This document shows positions 10,997 through 26,309 of a stretch of 64,000 nucleotides of DNA, piece after piece. The stretch spans positions 20,836,051-20,900,050 of the forward strand of contig CM064655.1 of assembly GCA_032717465.1 (NCBI GenBank). The letters run 5' to 3'. The stretch's first letter is position 1. Each line of letters starts with the position of its first letter. This DNA comes from Coenobita brevimanus (taxonomy: Eukaryota > Arthropoda > Malacostraca > Decapoda > Coenobitidae). Under the pieces are notes generated by a model. It saw only the letters and a program-made list of their open reading frames with translations, searched no databases and was not told the origin of the DNA. A program made the position numbers and the translations under genes.

Positions 10997-11065
10997 CGTA
11001 GGGCGGGGTGCGGCGGCCTCCACTCCCCAGCCTTCTGTGTTGCCTCCCTCCACCCACCACCATCC
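10997..11065 (-). CDS. candidate 69-bp internal exon, unassigned
   Basis: On the minus strand a GC-rich segment sits between a strong donor (ACG then GTGAGT, 10991-10996) and an acceptor (TTTGTTGCAG ending at 11066). One open phase reads DGGGWREATQKAGEWRPPHP. The block is markedly more GC-rich than its AT-rich surroundings. No neighbouring exon is recognised and the polypyrimidine tract is weak, so this may be fortuitous. Confidence 0.2.
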
Positions 11066-11540
11066 CTGCAACAAAGCATTTATTATGCAATTAAACATTT
11101 CCACAATAATCCTCCGCAGTGGCAAATTGCATAAGAATTTATTTGGACACTCAAACTAGGAGATCCCAGTCCTACACATTGTAGGACATTGCAAGAACAT
11201 TAACACAGCAATTTAAGCTAATATTAGACTCTTGTGCCTAGCTGCATCTATATACATAAAAAAAAAAAAAAAACTTAAATGTCTCTTCTATGCTGTATAA
11301 AATAATCTGTGAGTACCCAATAGAAAAGGAAAAAAATACAGAAAGACTTCAGCGTAGAAACTGCAACAAATCATTCCTTACGCAACCATTTTTTCCATAA
11401 ATCCAGTAACAAATTGCATACGCATCTATTTCAAAAGGAGATTACGCAAAAATATATACCTTTTTAAGATATATACCTTTTTAAGAATACTCCAAATGTG
11501 ATGTCAGCCAATGGAAAACATGCACAAAATATAGTCATGA

Positions 11541-14500
11541 ATTATTATTATTATTATTTTTTTTTATGCGAGGAAGAAGGAACCAAAGGCCATGAGCCCG
11601 CAGTAACAGTTCCCTCCAAGAGAAAAACAAAATACAACAGAGAGCCAAATTCAAGATCCGAACATTTTGAGATGCCTGGACACACTGCGTTTGAAAGACT
11701 GGAGATCATAGGCAGCAGGAAATACAGACAGAGGGAGACAGTTCCAGAGCTGACCTGTTGCATAAATGAAAGACTGGGAGTAACGGTTAACTCTTGCATT
11801 AGAGAGTTGGACAGAAAAGGGATGAGAGTTTGCTGCCAGACGGGTGCTACGCGCCCGTCGTAGAGGTGGAGGAATGCAAGCAGACAGTTCAGAGGAGCAA
11901 TGACCATTAAAGTAGCGATAGAAAAGAGATAAAGATGCAACAGTGCGGCGAAGAGACAGAGGTTGAAGGGAGTCAGTAAGAGGAGAGTTAATGAGACGAA
12001 AAGCCTTTGATTCCACCCTATTGACAAGAGCTGTATGTGGGGAGCCTCCCCACACATGAGAGTTGTACTCCACACAGGGGCGGATAAAACCCCTGTATAG
12101 AGTCAACAATTGTGCAGGGGTAAAGAAAGAGCGGAGTCGGCTTAGCACACCCAATCTCTTGGAAGCAGATTTTACAAGAGATGCAATATGATCTTTCCAA
12201 GATAAGTCCTGAGTAAATGAAACCCCAAGCATGTTCAAGGATGATGCAGGATTAAGCTGAATATTATTAAACATTAGTGGATATACCTGTGGAAGATTCT
12301 GTCGGGTTGATAGGTGTAAGAACTATCTTAGATGCATTAAAAACAACCATATTATTTTTACCCCAGTCAGAGATACGAGCCAAGTCAGACATTAGGTGTG
12401 CCATAGCCTCATCCCTTGTTTGTTGAAGTAACTGTTGAGTTGGGCGTTGCGGGAACCGAATGGAAAGGTGAAGGGTGGAGTCATCAGCGTATGAGTGGAT
12501 AGGGTTAGATGTACAGCTTAGATCATTGATGAATAAAAGGAAGAGAGTTGGTGATAGGACAGAGCCCTGAGGAACACCACTGTTGATAGATCTAGGAGAA
12601 GAACGATGGCCGTCTACAACAGCGGCTATAAAACGACCAGAAAGGAAGCTAGCAATGAAGGCACAGATAGAAGGATAGAAACCGTAGGAGAGCAGTTTGG
12701 AAATTAAAGATTTATGCCAGACTCGATCGAAAGCCTTTGAGATGTCAAGTGCAATGGCAAAGCTTTCGCCAAAGTCCTGAAAGGAGGATGACCAGGAGTC
12801 TGAAAGGTAGGTGAGAAGATCGCCAGTGGAGCGTCCCTGACGGAACCCGTACTGACGATCGGAAAGAAGGTTGTGATAGGAAAGATGCCTTAAAATTTTT
12901 CTATTGAGAATTGACTCGAAAACTTTTGAAATACAGGACGTTAAAGCAATTGGACGATAGTTGGAGGGTTGGGAGTGGTCACCCTTCTTTGGGACTGGCT
13001 GAATGAGAGCAAACTTCCAGCAAGAAGGAAAGGTACAAGTTGACAGACAAAGGCGAAAGAGTTTGCTTAGGCAGGGTGTAAGCACAGAAGCACAGTTCTT
13101 GAGAACAACAGGAGGGACCCCATCAGGCCCATATGCCTTGTTAGTACTGAGGCCAGTGATGGCAGAAAATACATCAACTGAAGAAATTTTAATGTCAGCC
13201 ATGAGGAACTCAGAGGGGGGAAGTGATGGAGGAACAGCACCGGAATCGTCTAAGGTGGAATTGGAGGAGAAAGTCTGTGTGAAGAGATCTGCTTTATCAG
13301 TAGAAGAAATAGCTACAGAATCATCAGAGTAGAAAAGAGGAAGGAAGGATGATGAGGTAAAGTTGTTAGAAAGATTTTTGGCAAGGTGCCAGAAGGAGCG
13401 GGAAGAATTCGAGTTGGAGAGTTGAGAGCATTTAGTATGGATGAAATTATTTTTAGTAGAACGAAGAACAGACTTAGCACGATTCCGGGCAGAAACGTAA
13501 AGATGATGTGATTCAGGGGTGGGTTGGCTCTGGTACCTTTTGTAGGCCCTCTCCTTGTTGCGGACAGCATTAGAACAAGCGTGATTAAACCAAGGCTTTC
13601 TTGCGTTAGTCAAAGGATATGAGAAAGGAATGTATGCTTTCATACCCGAGAGAATAACCTCCGTAATGTGCAAGGCACACTCAGATTGCTCCCGGCCATG
13701 GAAGCAATAATCATTCCAGGGAAAATAAAAAAAATACTGCCTGAGGGCCTCCCAGTCCGTGGCTCCAAAATGCCACAGACAACGTTTCCCTGGAGGGTCC
13801 ACAGGCCGTACCGGAGCGATAGGAGAGGTTAAGGTAATAAGGTTGTGATCGGAGGAGCCCAACGGAGAGAAGAGATTAACAGAGTAAGCAGAAGGATTAG
13901 TTGTGAGGAAGAGGTCAAGTATGTTGGAGCTCTCTCCAAGGTGGTCAGGGATACGGGTAGGGTGCTGTACAAGCTGCTCTAGGTCATTAAGGATAGAAAA
14001 GATGTAGGCTTGTTCACCAGGTGAATCCGTGAAAGGAGAGGAGAGCCAAAGGTGGTGGAGAACACTGAAATCTCCTAGAATGGAGATTTCAGAGAAAGGA
14101 GAAATGGATAGAATGTGTTGCATCGTAGAAGTAAGATAGTCGAAGAATTTTTGATAGTCAGTAGAATTAGGGGATAAGTAAACAGCATAGATATATTTAG
14201 TCAGAGAATGACAGGAAAACCGTAGCCAGAGTGTAGAGAATTCAGAAGAATCGAGTTCAGGAACACGAGAGCAAGATAAGTCGTTGCGTATATATACACA
14301 ACAGCCACCTTTGGCTTTGAAATGACTATAAAGTAGGAGGATACAGAAAAGGGTTTGCTGTCAGTTGCCTCAGACAGCTGAGTCTCCGTTAGAAAAAGAA
14401 GGTGAGGTTTAGAGGAGGAGAGGTGGTGCTCAACAGAGCGAAAGTTAGAGGAAAGGCCGCGAATGTTGCAGAAATGAAGAAGAAGAGAGTCAGACAGTGG

Positions 14501-14560
14501 TTCCAGGCAACTCGAGTCGTCACCGGGAGAGGGGCGGATGGTGGTGGCATTTATGGTCCC
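11541..14560 (-). mobile_element. APE-type non-LTR retrotransposon (LINE), nearly full coding length
   Basis: The element reads right to left. It opens with an endonuclease start (NIRGL near 14480, LTETQ near 14385). The endonuclease core and reverse transcriptase follow, then a C-terminal region ending at 11651, a short 3'-untranslated region, and a tail of A-rich sequence plus about six TAA units at 11541-11565. A short microsatellite tail is typical of CR1- and jockey-related LINEs. Three truncated relatives occur in the window (10395-10665, 28725-28990, 49345-49555). The 5' limit is uncertain, and no zinc-finger first reading frame is recognised upstream. The clade assignment (CR1 or jockey group) is an inference. 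Confidence 0.85.
11651..14520 (-). pseudogene. LINE endonuclease-reverse transcriptase, two frameshifts
   Basis: Would encode one polyprotein that nicks the target DNA and copies the element's RNA. The endonuclease lies at about 13800-14520: NIRGL, LTETQ, a CCVYIRNDL strand, GDFS at 14064-14075 and SSDHN near 13850. In this family the usual motif is GDFN, so the Asn is replaced by Ser. Reverse transcriptase motifs are [32 protein letters not shown] (near 12740), [10 protein letters not shown] (near 12575) and YADD at 12480-12491. The C-terminal part contains LGVSF and VNRVESKAFRLI. Frame changes are needed at about 14330-14345 and at about 12283-12290. The longest uninterrupted pieces are 12267-14123 and 11651-12274. 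No other stops are seen, so inactivation looks fairly recent. Confidence 0.85.
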
Positions 14561-14620
14561 TCCTCCCCCCTGGGGACTCCGAGGCTTGGTGAAGAGACGC
14601 CATTTTTTTTAATTTGAATA

Positions 14621-15179
14621 GGAAGTGTAGTGTGTACTGTGCATGTAGTTTGGTGTAGATAGTCAGTGAAAATTTGTACTGGAGAGCATGCTGGCCTACT
14701 CTCTGTGTAACTGAGACACTGAAAAAGTTCAGCAAAGGGGGATGGTCAGGAACTAGTCCTGAGGGCTGATGAAACGGGAGCTCCAGCACTCCCTGTCATC
14801 AGCTTTTCCATCCAGTATGCTTTAAAAACTCGCTTACTATTTCTCCTTTTCTAACAGTCTCCTCTGCTGCCTAACATTCCCAATCTCAGAAGGGCTTGGT
14901 ATATCGCTGCCCACTGATGATTCTCTTTGACATAATGCGTCAAGGGGGAAAGTGACGGACATGCCCTAAGTGTTAAGCAGACGCAGAGGAACAGTTGATG
15001 AATTTTTGTCCCATACTGTACCTGCACAATATTATACTTGTAAACTCTGGCCAAACTCTGCCTAACGATCCGTGTCTTGTTCCACCCTTCCATAAAGCCA
15101 CACACTGATTGGCAGACACATCGGCTATTTGCATGGAAGTCGCATCTACATAACCCCATCAGGACGTCAGTTATACAAC
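14621..15179. other. no gene recognised
   Basis: Unique-looking sequence at the 5' side of the LINE. Short overlapping frames at 14520-14789 and 14851-15159 (minus strand) have no family features. Part may be the 5'-untranslated region of the LINE. Confidence 0.4.
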
Positions 15180-15391
15180 TCTTTCATTTATATAACCCAG
15201 TGGAAGTTATTTTTATACCATTTTTGCGCCATCTATTTAATCCTGAATACGAGAGACTCCTGGTGGAGGAGGGGAGAATTAAAACTATGTTCATCCCTTC
15301 CTCATCCAAAATTCAATCCTAAAATTAAAATAATATCGTCTTGAGATGGTAAAAATAAAATACAAAATATCTTCGGTCTGAAAGGGTTAAT
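15180..15391. mobile_element. family A MITE, degraded copy
   Basis: The right half is clear: AATAATATCGTCTTGAG at 15330, then AAAATACAAAATATC and the terminus CTGAAAGGGTTAA ending near 15391. The left half is diverged. It shares its terminal GGTTAA with the next copy, so the two are joined end to end. Confidence 0.55.
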
Positions 15392-15601
15392 CTTTTCAAT
15401 ACGATGACGTCTTGGGTCTCTATATTTTTTTCCCCTTCTCAGGACGATTTTATTCAGCTTAAGGGAGATTTTTCAGACTTCAGGGGTCAGATATGGCCTT
15501 CAGTAGTCCCTCCAGTACGAGATATTTCCTAAGTTAAATAATATCGTCTGCAGGAAGCATGAATAAACCAACATATGACGATCTTGGAGTAAAGGAGTTA
15601 A
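15386..15601. mobile_element. family A MITE, well preserved
   Basis: This copy of about 216 bp has long imperfect inverted arms of about 75 bp each. The left arm runs from GGTTAATC through ACGATGACGTCTTGG to GGACGATTTTATTCAGCTTA. The right arm, reverse-complemented, runs from TTAACTCCTTTACTCC through AAGATCGTCATATG to CAGACGATATTATTTAACTT. TTAA occurs at both edges next to CCY, which resembles piggyBac-type termini. There is no coding content. Confidence 0.8.
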
Positions 15602-16589
15602 GAAAGGCGGTATCTACACTTTGTAGTTCTATAAGAAAAATCTAAATATTAATACCGTCACGAGATATCAAGAATCAAATAAAGCTGATTTAGGTCAAGG
15701 GGTCGAAGGGTAAAGGCTGGTTATTGCGCACACCCTTGCAATAAATAAATAAATAAATAAATAATTCAGAGAGCCAAGTACGCATATCAGGGCACCATTA
15801 GCATGAGATAAGGGTACATGAGACGAGGCGGCTTGGACGGGCCAGAGTATAGAGATGGAAGGTGATTCTTACTGCGGCGGCACCCTGGATGAACTACGGA
15901 ATTAGCCGTTTGAGAATAGTTAGCCAGATCAATAGACAAATAGACAGATACAGGTAGATAGAGATAGATGAATGGTGGGTTTTGTTATGGGCAGCCTAGA
16001 TCAACTCTGGGATTAGGCACCTGGGATTAGTTAAACAGACTTTATACAGGGATTTCTGATTAAGAGGATGATACTGTGATTTGTATGCCATGGAGATTAT
16101 GGAGAGATCGTAGAGGAAGACGTTTATTGAGTGACTGTATGAGTGTATGAATGGGGTGTCTGGCAGCAGCTCTGACGCTATGAGAGTGTATGACGGAGTG
16201 TATAAGACCTGAGTGGTTACAAGAAAAGGCTGAAGTGAAGAGTGTATGACAGTGAGATGGATGGAGGAGACGTCGACTATAAAAGTCTGGGAGTGGAGCG
16301 GTTGGCAGAAAAGTGTATGAAGGAGAGGTGGTAGCATTATAGAGACCAATCGTAGAGACGGGGCTTAACTGCAGGTACAGTCATATCTTTCACTCATGCA
16401 AGTTTGAATTACTGATGCATATGAGGCAGTAATATGCTTGCGGGAGATTTCAGCAGCCATAAACACGGATGCAAGTAATTTAAACCCCATAATATCAACA
16501 CAAAAGACCCATAAATCCAAACTTAGGTGGGGAATCCAAATTTTGATGGTATTATCGGCCATCAATGGATACCCGCCAAAATCTGAGGG
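15602..16589. other. no gene recognised; one (AAAT)n run
   Basis: Contains six (AAAT)-type units at 15741-15764 and irregular GATAGA/GACAGATA runs near 15930-15975. 16050-16350 is rich in GAGTGTATGA-type motifs, which give short reverse-strand frames. Nothing resembles a conserved gene. Confidence 0.45.
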
Positions 16590-16784
16590 CTACTTTTTCC
16601 ACCACGATGATGTCTTTTTATAATCTGATTTCTCCAGTCGATTTTATTCAACTCCGGAGAGATTTTCCGATTAGAGGGTTTAGAAATAGCTTCCTTAACC
16701 ATTTCACTGCAAGGTCACCGAAACTGAGAATAATCTGACGTTTGCTATATGAAAATGAAAGATCCTCAGGCTGAAGGGGTTAAG
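16590..16784. mobile_element. family A MITE copy
   Basis: The left arm contains ACGATGATGTCTTTTTATAA and CCAGTCGATTTTATTCAACT. The right arm ends CCTCAGGCTGAAGGGGTTAA. Length is about 195 bp. The left terminal TTAACCC is not recognisable, but the right terminus is intact. Confidence 0.7.
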
Positions 16785-17320
16785 AGACACTTCAAGCAGA
16801 CACAACAGTCAATAAACGGACGAAACGGCCAACAAATATGAAACACACACTCACTGGCTATTATCTGAAAGCACTGGTTAAAAAAGGAACAAAGAAAAAC
16901 GGTCGAAACTATCAGCAACTTCAGTAAAGATTCGGAAACTAAAAACACAAGGTCTCTATGGTTTTCAAAATAACACAAAAGTCTGTAAACGAACACAACA
17001 ACCAAATGAACGGCCAGAGAAAATCCGTCTCAACGGTAATAAAAATCAGTACAATAACCAACATTCTCATTGGTCACAAAAAAAGAAAAGAAAAGAAAAA
17101 AAAGGCCACAACGGTCAACAAACGAACACAGCACACACAAAAAACTCTATAAACATAGAAAGCAAACACACTAAAAAAAAAAGTCCATAAAAAAAAATCT
17201 GCAATATTGGTCAACAAAAAGTCTCAGCGGTTATAAAACAGAAAGCGGCGATCAACAAAACGGTCGTAACGGTCAAGTAACGGACGCGTAACGGCAGGAT
17301 AACGGTGACGCAACGAACCA
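16785..17320 (+). repeat. degenerate repeat rich in AACGGTC / CAACAAA
   Basis: The motif AACGGTCAACAAA and variants recur irregularly through about 530 bp of A-rich sequence (for example near 16815, 16900, 17030, 17107 and 17250). The 3' end condenses into the regular 11-bp array described separately. A-rich tracts at 17080-17215 are low complexity. Confidence 0.5.
17267..17316 (+). repeat. 11-bp tandem array of TAACGG
   Basis: TAACGG starts at 17267, 17278, 17289 and 17300, exactly 11 bp apart, and a fifth variant CAACGA follows at 17311. The intervening five bases differ between units. The hexamer matches the known Myb recognition consensus YAACKG. Any regulatory role is inference. Confidence 0.7.
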
Positions 17321-17429
17321 AACTGGGCAGAAGGGGCGGTGGGGGGTTGGTGGAGAATATGAGGGGCGGGACAAGGACGCCGGCCCGTATAAGGAGGAGG
17401 GCGGAGGGGGCGATGGGGAGGTGAGCACA

Positions 17430-17975
17430 CAGACCTCAGTGAACCCCTGGGAAGTCTTGCCTTCGAAGGGACGTGTGGGAGGTTGCGGCATGGATGTGAA
17501 AGAACTTCGAGACTTGAATGAACCCCGAGACATGAATGAACCCCGAGACCTGAGTGAACCCTGGGGAATGTCTGGAACCGAACCCTGCGTTATCTCTGCT
17601 GCTGAAGGTGTGCCAGGAAAGTGACTACACAGGTCAAAATATAAACCCTCAACAACGTGTGGCGTGGCTCGGGAGGTGATGGCACGAACCTGAACGAACT
17701 CTGAGCCCTGTATGAACCTTTAAGTCTATTATGAACCTCCAGGAATTCATACCATGAAAGTGGTGGCTAAGGAGATTATGACAGCAGAATGAACCCTGGG
17801 AAAGATCTTCCAACGGGGTGCTGGAGAAATGGTTTATAAGACGACTTAGTAATATCGATCACTGAATTACTGCTGAAGAAACTGAAAGAACCCCGAGGAA
17901 TTTAAGGGGAGACTCGTGACGTTATGGCACGGACCTGAATGAACCCTGAGGACTTAGCTTGTTGCTGAAGGGATG
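17430..17975 (+). repeat. degenerate repeat with GAACCCYGAG units
   Basis: Motifs such as CTGAATGAACCCTGAGGA and GAACCCCGAGAC recur, most regularly at 17513-17590. Parts recur at 17880-17960. It appears to be the older, decayed flank of the 29-bp minisatellite that follows. Short frames here have no recognisable features. Confidence 0.55.
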
Positions 17976-18236
17976 GTGGGGAAATATCTACTACCAAAGA
18001 GATGCTGGGGAAATATCTACCAAACGGGTGTTGGGGAAATATCTACTACCAAAGGGATGCTGGGGAAATATCTACTACCAAAGGGATGCTGGGGAAATAC
18101 CTACTACCAATGGGATGCCGGGGAAATATCTACTACCAAAGGGATGCTGGGGAAATACCTACTACCAAAAGGATGCTGGGGAAATATCTAGTACTGAAGG
18201 GAAGTTAGGGAATTATCTACTGTACTACCGAAGAGA
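17976..18236 (+). repeat. 29-bp minisatellite, about ten units
   Basis: Units read GGGGAAATATCTACTACCAA followed by AGGGATGCT. The central seven or so are nearly identical, and the first and last diverge. A 29-bp unit shifts frame every copy, so all three plus-strand frames stay open and give short Tyr/Gly-rich ORFs that are not genes. Confidence 0.92.
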
Positions 18237-22399
<4,163 letters not shown>

Positions 22400-22730
22400 T
22401 ACTGCCAGACTATTTTGTTCAGACGATTTTGTTCAGCTAGAGGTCAGTCAAAGGTGCCTAAGTGTTCACCATTAACCCCTTATGGCCGAAACAACTCTAG
22501 TACTCTTCTAGACATCGCCAGACGATTATATCCAACTAAGTCACAGAAATCAGAGAATCTATATCACAGCAGGAGTAACTCAAGATAATATAGACACTAA
22601 TCGCTAGGATTTCTCTCAGTCGAACAGACGCAGGTAGTAGCTCCAGTAGTGAAGGGGTTAACAGCTGCCGTCTGACATAGCTCTGATAGTGAAGGGGTTA
22701 ACAGGTGCCGTCTGACATGTTAATAAAAAG
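22400..22730. mobile_element. family A MITE fragments with duplicated terminus
   Basis: Left-arm boxes TCAGACGATTTTGTTCAGCT (near 22422) and CCAGACGATTATATCCAACT (near 22528) are both present. The right end is duplicated: AGTGAAGGGGTTAACAG, then a CTGCCGTCTGACAT-type segment, occurs at about 22646 and again at about 22690, 44 bp apart. This looks like nested or tandemly duplicated copies. Confidence 0.6.
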
Positions 22731-22829
22731 GAACACAATAGATGAAGCAACAGGTCAAGGCGAACAATGCATATAATAATTACCATCTAACTGATTCTTA
22801 ACCCCAAAAGTATATGACCTCTAAGATAA

Positions 22830-23028
22830 TTAACTCCTTCACCCCGAGGATATTTTGAGTTATATTTTTTCTCTCACCAGACGATTTTATTCAGCTTGAG
22901 AGAGACCCGAGTAATGGAGAGATTTGTAAGAGTTATATTACTTTCCAAAAGTCAGTGTTAATATGAATAAAATCAACAGGAAATAGCAAGATGAAACTAA
23001 AATATGAAGTCCTTGGGATGATGGGTTA
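22830..23028. mobile_element. family A MITE copy
   Basis: The left end TTAACTCCTTCACCCC leads to CCAGACGATTTTATTCAGCT. The right half has ATATGAATAAAATCAACAGG and ends CCTTGGGATGATGGGTTA. The arms pair imperfectly over about 65 bp. Length is about 199 bp. Confidence 0.78.
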
Positions 23029-24255
23029 GAAGTGAGTCAATGGATTATTCTACACACACACACACACACAAAACCATAGATAGACAGACTGAAAAAGAGA
23101 CAGATTGATTAAATTCAGATAGATAGATGTACGGATAAACAAAATAATAAATGGACAGATGCTCGTACATTACACAGACGAATACAGATGGACAGAAACA
23201 GAAATAGATATATACAGAGAGAGTGATAGACAGACAGAAAGATAGACAGATAGAAAGATAGACAGATTAGCCTTTCTAGTAGTCATTATTTGTTGCTCTT
23301 CCCACAGGCAGGGAAAGGGAAAAATGACACAGATTATAACATAATAATCTTTTCAGTCATACCATCCAACCTCTTTTCTCACCAGGCAACCCCACGAACA
23401 TCCTAATTTTCCTTAGACAGAGAGGAAACACAGCCTCACTAATACAATTCTTCCCCTTCCTCCATTTCAACTTTCTCTATTTTTACCAATCTCGTATACA
23501 GAGATATAGGATAAGAGAAATGCAGTGATTTATTTAGCTGCATCCTCCAACCTCTCTCCCTTACACCAACCAATCCACCGGGCAAACAATACTACGAATA
23601 CAATCTTCTTATTCCACAGAGATGAAAAACACCCACGACACAAAAAGAAAAAAAAAAATAATAACCTCTCAAATGAAACCGCCCCCTTAAAACCCCCCTC
23701 CCAGTACCAACTAACTCTCAAAACATCGTCCTCACAATCCATACCAACCAAACATCAACACGACTACTGTCCTTATTAGAAACAGATGGATAGATACATT
23801 TATAATAAGCTATAAATAGATAGATTAAGACTGACAAAGAAATATAAAAACAGTAATACCTACCAACTCTTCAAATTCCCTCTTACCACCCAAACCAACA
23901 CCGAAGCATCCACACGAATCTTGTCTTTAATTCCCAGCGACAGATACAAAGAAAACGTAAAAGAAAACAGCAAACTTAACTAATTAACTATATCTCCACA
24001 AATCACAGCATCTTTCACCAGCCAACTCATCAGCCAAATGCTCACACGAATCCTGTCCTCATTCCCACGGCCATTCGTATGCCGGGGGTCGGGGTGGCGG
24101 TGTGTCCTACTGTTTATTCCTGTCGTCCATTACGCGGCCCTCAAGCACACCCACATCATCATCCCGGACGCCCGCACCGCCTGGCATACTAAATACAGAC
24201 CGGCACACTGAGAGCGACTCGGCCCGTTTAAGTGCTTGTTTGGTTAGTATGTTTG

Positions 24256-24258
<3 letters not shown>
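23029..24258. other. no gene recognised; GATA/GACA-rich stretches
   Basis: A short (CA)n lies near 23053-23070 and irregular GATA/GACA repeats at 23085-23270. 23330-24060 is A- and C-rich without recognisable coding. 24060-24250 is more GC-rich, with an open frame lacking a known signature. Confidence 0.45.
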
Positions 24259-24353
<95 letters not shown>

Positions 24354-24381
24354 CACGATTCTCTCTCTCTCTCTCTCTCTT
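24259..24381 (+). repeat. (GA)n followed by (CT)n, inverted microsatellite pair
   Basis: About 90 bp of (AG)n at 24259-24349 is followed, after 11 bases, by about 20 bp of (CT)n. The two tracts are complementary and could fold back. Confidence 0.95.
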
Positions 24382-24944
24382 TCTGCTTAGTTACTCATCT
24401 TACTATATTTCTCATACCTGGTCTTTATATTCTTAAGTGGCTTTCTAGCGACTGTCTAAGGCACGTTTCGGCACATTATGATATTCCAGTATTATCCAGC
24501 GACTTTTTTTCGTGTTTCGATTATCTTAAGAAAATTCATCATAATCATTATCAACATCCAGAGTTTTTCCTGAAGGAGGGTACAGAAAGCCAGGAAAATA
24601 AACGAATACGACAGTGAGAGAACTTGTTAACAGGATGCCTAATGAAATTCGCCGCACGTGCATTTCGAGAACAATTTTAGCTTTTTCAAGAGGTTTGGCG
24701 ATTATTGCGAGGAAGTTAGCGATATCTGTGGAACTGGTAACCGTGTGGGTGTGCTGTGGTGGGATGTTCACGGCTTGACCTACGTGGCTGTCAGTGAGGA
24801 GGAACGACAAGGCTTGGCAGATCCAAGATCCATATGGATCTTGGGCAGATCCGAATTGCCGATAACGCGGGTAATACGAAATCCGTCCACCTGGGAGTGA
24901 AGCTTCTGTGTTAAATTGAACGGCGGGGTTGTTCACACGAGGAC
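24382..24944. other. unassigned region containing a perfect 22-bp palindrome
   Basis: A 22-bp perfect palindrome, centred CCAT|ATGG, lies at 24823-24844 and is flanked on both sides by GCAGATCC. Overlapping frames on both strands (24526-24936 minus, 24658-24900 plus) match no family that I recognise. Confidence 0.5.
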
Positions 24945-25175
24945 GGAAGAAGGGATGGAGGGAGGAAGGGGGAGGGGTTGTCGGAGAGAGGTATGGGATG
25001 GGGGATGAAAGGAGGGGAAGATGGGTTGTTGTAAAGAGGTGTGGGATAGGAGAGAAAAGCTGAGACTGGAAGAGTTGGGATGGAAGGGAGTGGTCGAAGA
25101 AAGGTGGAAACGGAAGCTGGGAAAGGACAAACAGAAAAGAGGAATAATAGGGAGGGGAACATGAGCGAAAGGTGA
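24945..25175 (+). repeat. purine-rich tract
   Basis: Mostly GGGAAGG/GGAGGGG-type sequence with few pyrimidines. It yields Ser/Pro-rich reverse-strand frames that are not protein-like. Confidence 0.6.
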
Positions 25176-25390
25176 GGTGGGAAGAGAAATGAAAAGAGAC
25201 CGATCGATTAGGAAGAGAAATGAAAAGAGACTGAACGATTGGGAGGAGAATGAGAAGAGACTGAACGATTAGGCAGAGAAATGAAAAAAGGCTGAACGAT
25301 TAGGGAGAGAAATGAGAAGAGACTGAACGATTAGAGGGAAAAATGAGAAGCGACTGAACGATTAGGGGTAGAAATGAGAAAATACTGAGC
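25176..25390 (+). repeat. ~32-bp minisatellite, six to seven units
   Basis: Units follow the pattern GACTGAACGATTAGG, then GAGAAATGAGAAGA, with point changes. Copies start near 25197, 25231, 25259, 25291, 25321 and 25352. It has no sustained open frame. Confidence 0.8.
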
Positions 25391-26309
25391 TCCACATACC
25401 CAACCATCACTCCAGCCAATGTCGTAAATGACTTTGTAGTTCCTTTGTGGTTGAGTTATATATATATATTAGACTTGTGGACGGGCGGTTATTATACTGG
25501 AGTAGCTTGTAGAAGATAATCTTCTTTCCCATTTATCATGTAGTGACAGGAGAGGTAAAGAATAGTATGGGACTATTTTTATTTGTCTTGGAAATATTAA
25601 CAAGTCTCTCACACAGAGCGAAGTATAGAGTCCAGTCCCGCTAGCTATCTCTCTGTCTCGCTCTCTCTGTCTCTCTCTCAAGTTGCCAAGCCCTTCTCCC
25701 TGCGACCTGCCTCTTGTATGGCTTGTCCCCTTCTGAGCTCTCTTTCCTAAATTCTGGTGAAACAGGAGACGTATCACGTGTGTTCCTTGTGGATGGAAAG
25801 TTTAAGAAGCCTGTGTGTGAGTATGTGTGTATGTGTGTTTATGGTCACTAGGGCTTTGTTCACGGGTGGACTGCTGACAACTAACTGCATCATCTCCTTA
25901 CTGGCCACTGTCGTCAGCTTTCCTCAGTGTAATTTGCAAGCTCATTTCCTTTTCCCAGGCTCGCATAGGGCTGTCTATCTATCTATTTATCTATCTATCT
26001 ATTATGATTTGTAATTATAATATGGAGTCCTGATATCTGCTCGGCCGCGCGAAAATGGCGTACCATCGACAGTTAATAGTCCTAACATATTAATACACAT
26101 TATATATACATTATAATGAACTTATAAGCTAATTAAGTGAAATACATAATATTGTAAAAGTAACATAATTGTATGAATATTGTATACATATAATATTCAT
26201 AGTAAATAGTGATTATTCAGTAATATTACATTTTAAACAAGTTGTATACATATTTGAATAAATGCATTAAAGTAAATTATTTAACTGTAATACAGTATGT
26301 ACTTGGGTT
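25391..26309. other. no gene recognised; (CTAT)n and AT-rich block
   Basis: (CTAT)n lies at 25974-26002. From about 26080 the sequence becomes very AT-rich with recurring TACATA and TTACAT, leading into the next repeat. Confidence 0.5.

Noticed and set aside
12018..13570. Frames on both strands within the LINE (for example 13003-13332 plus)
   Set aside because: Shadows of the reverse transcriptase reading frame.
17976..18236. CRISPR-like array
   Set aside because: Units are contiguous at 29 bp without spacers, in a eukaryotic context; it is a minisatellite.
24526..24936. 136-codon minus-strand protein gene
   Set aside because: No recognised domain; competing frames on the plus strand; no start or splice context.
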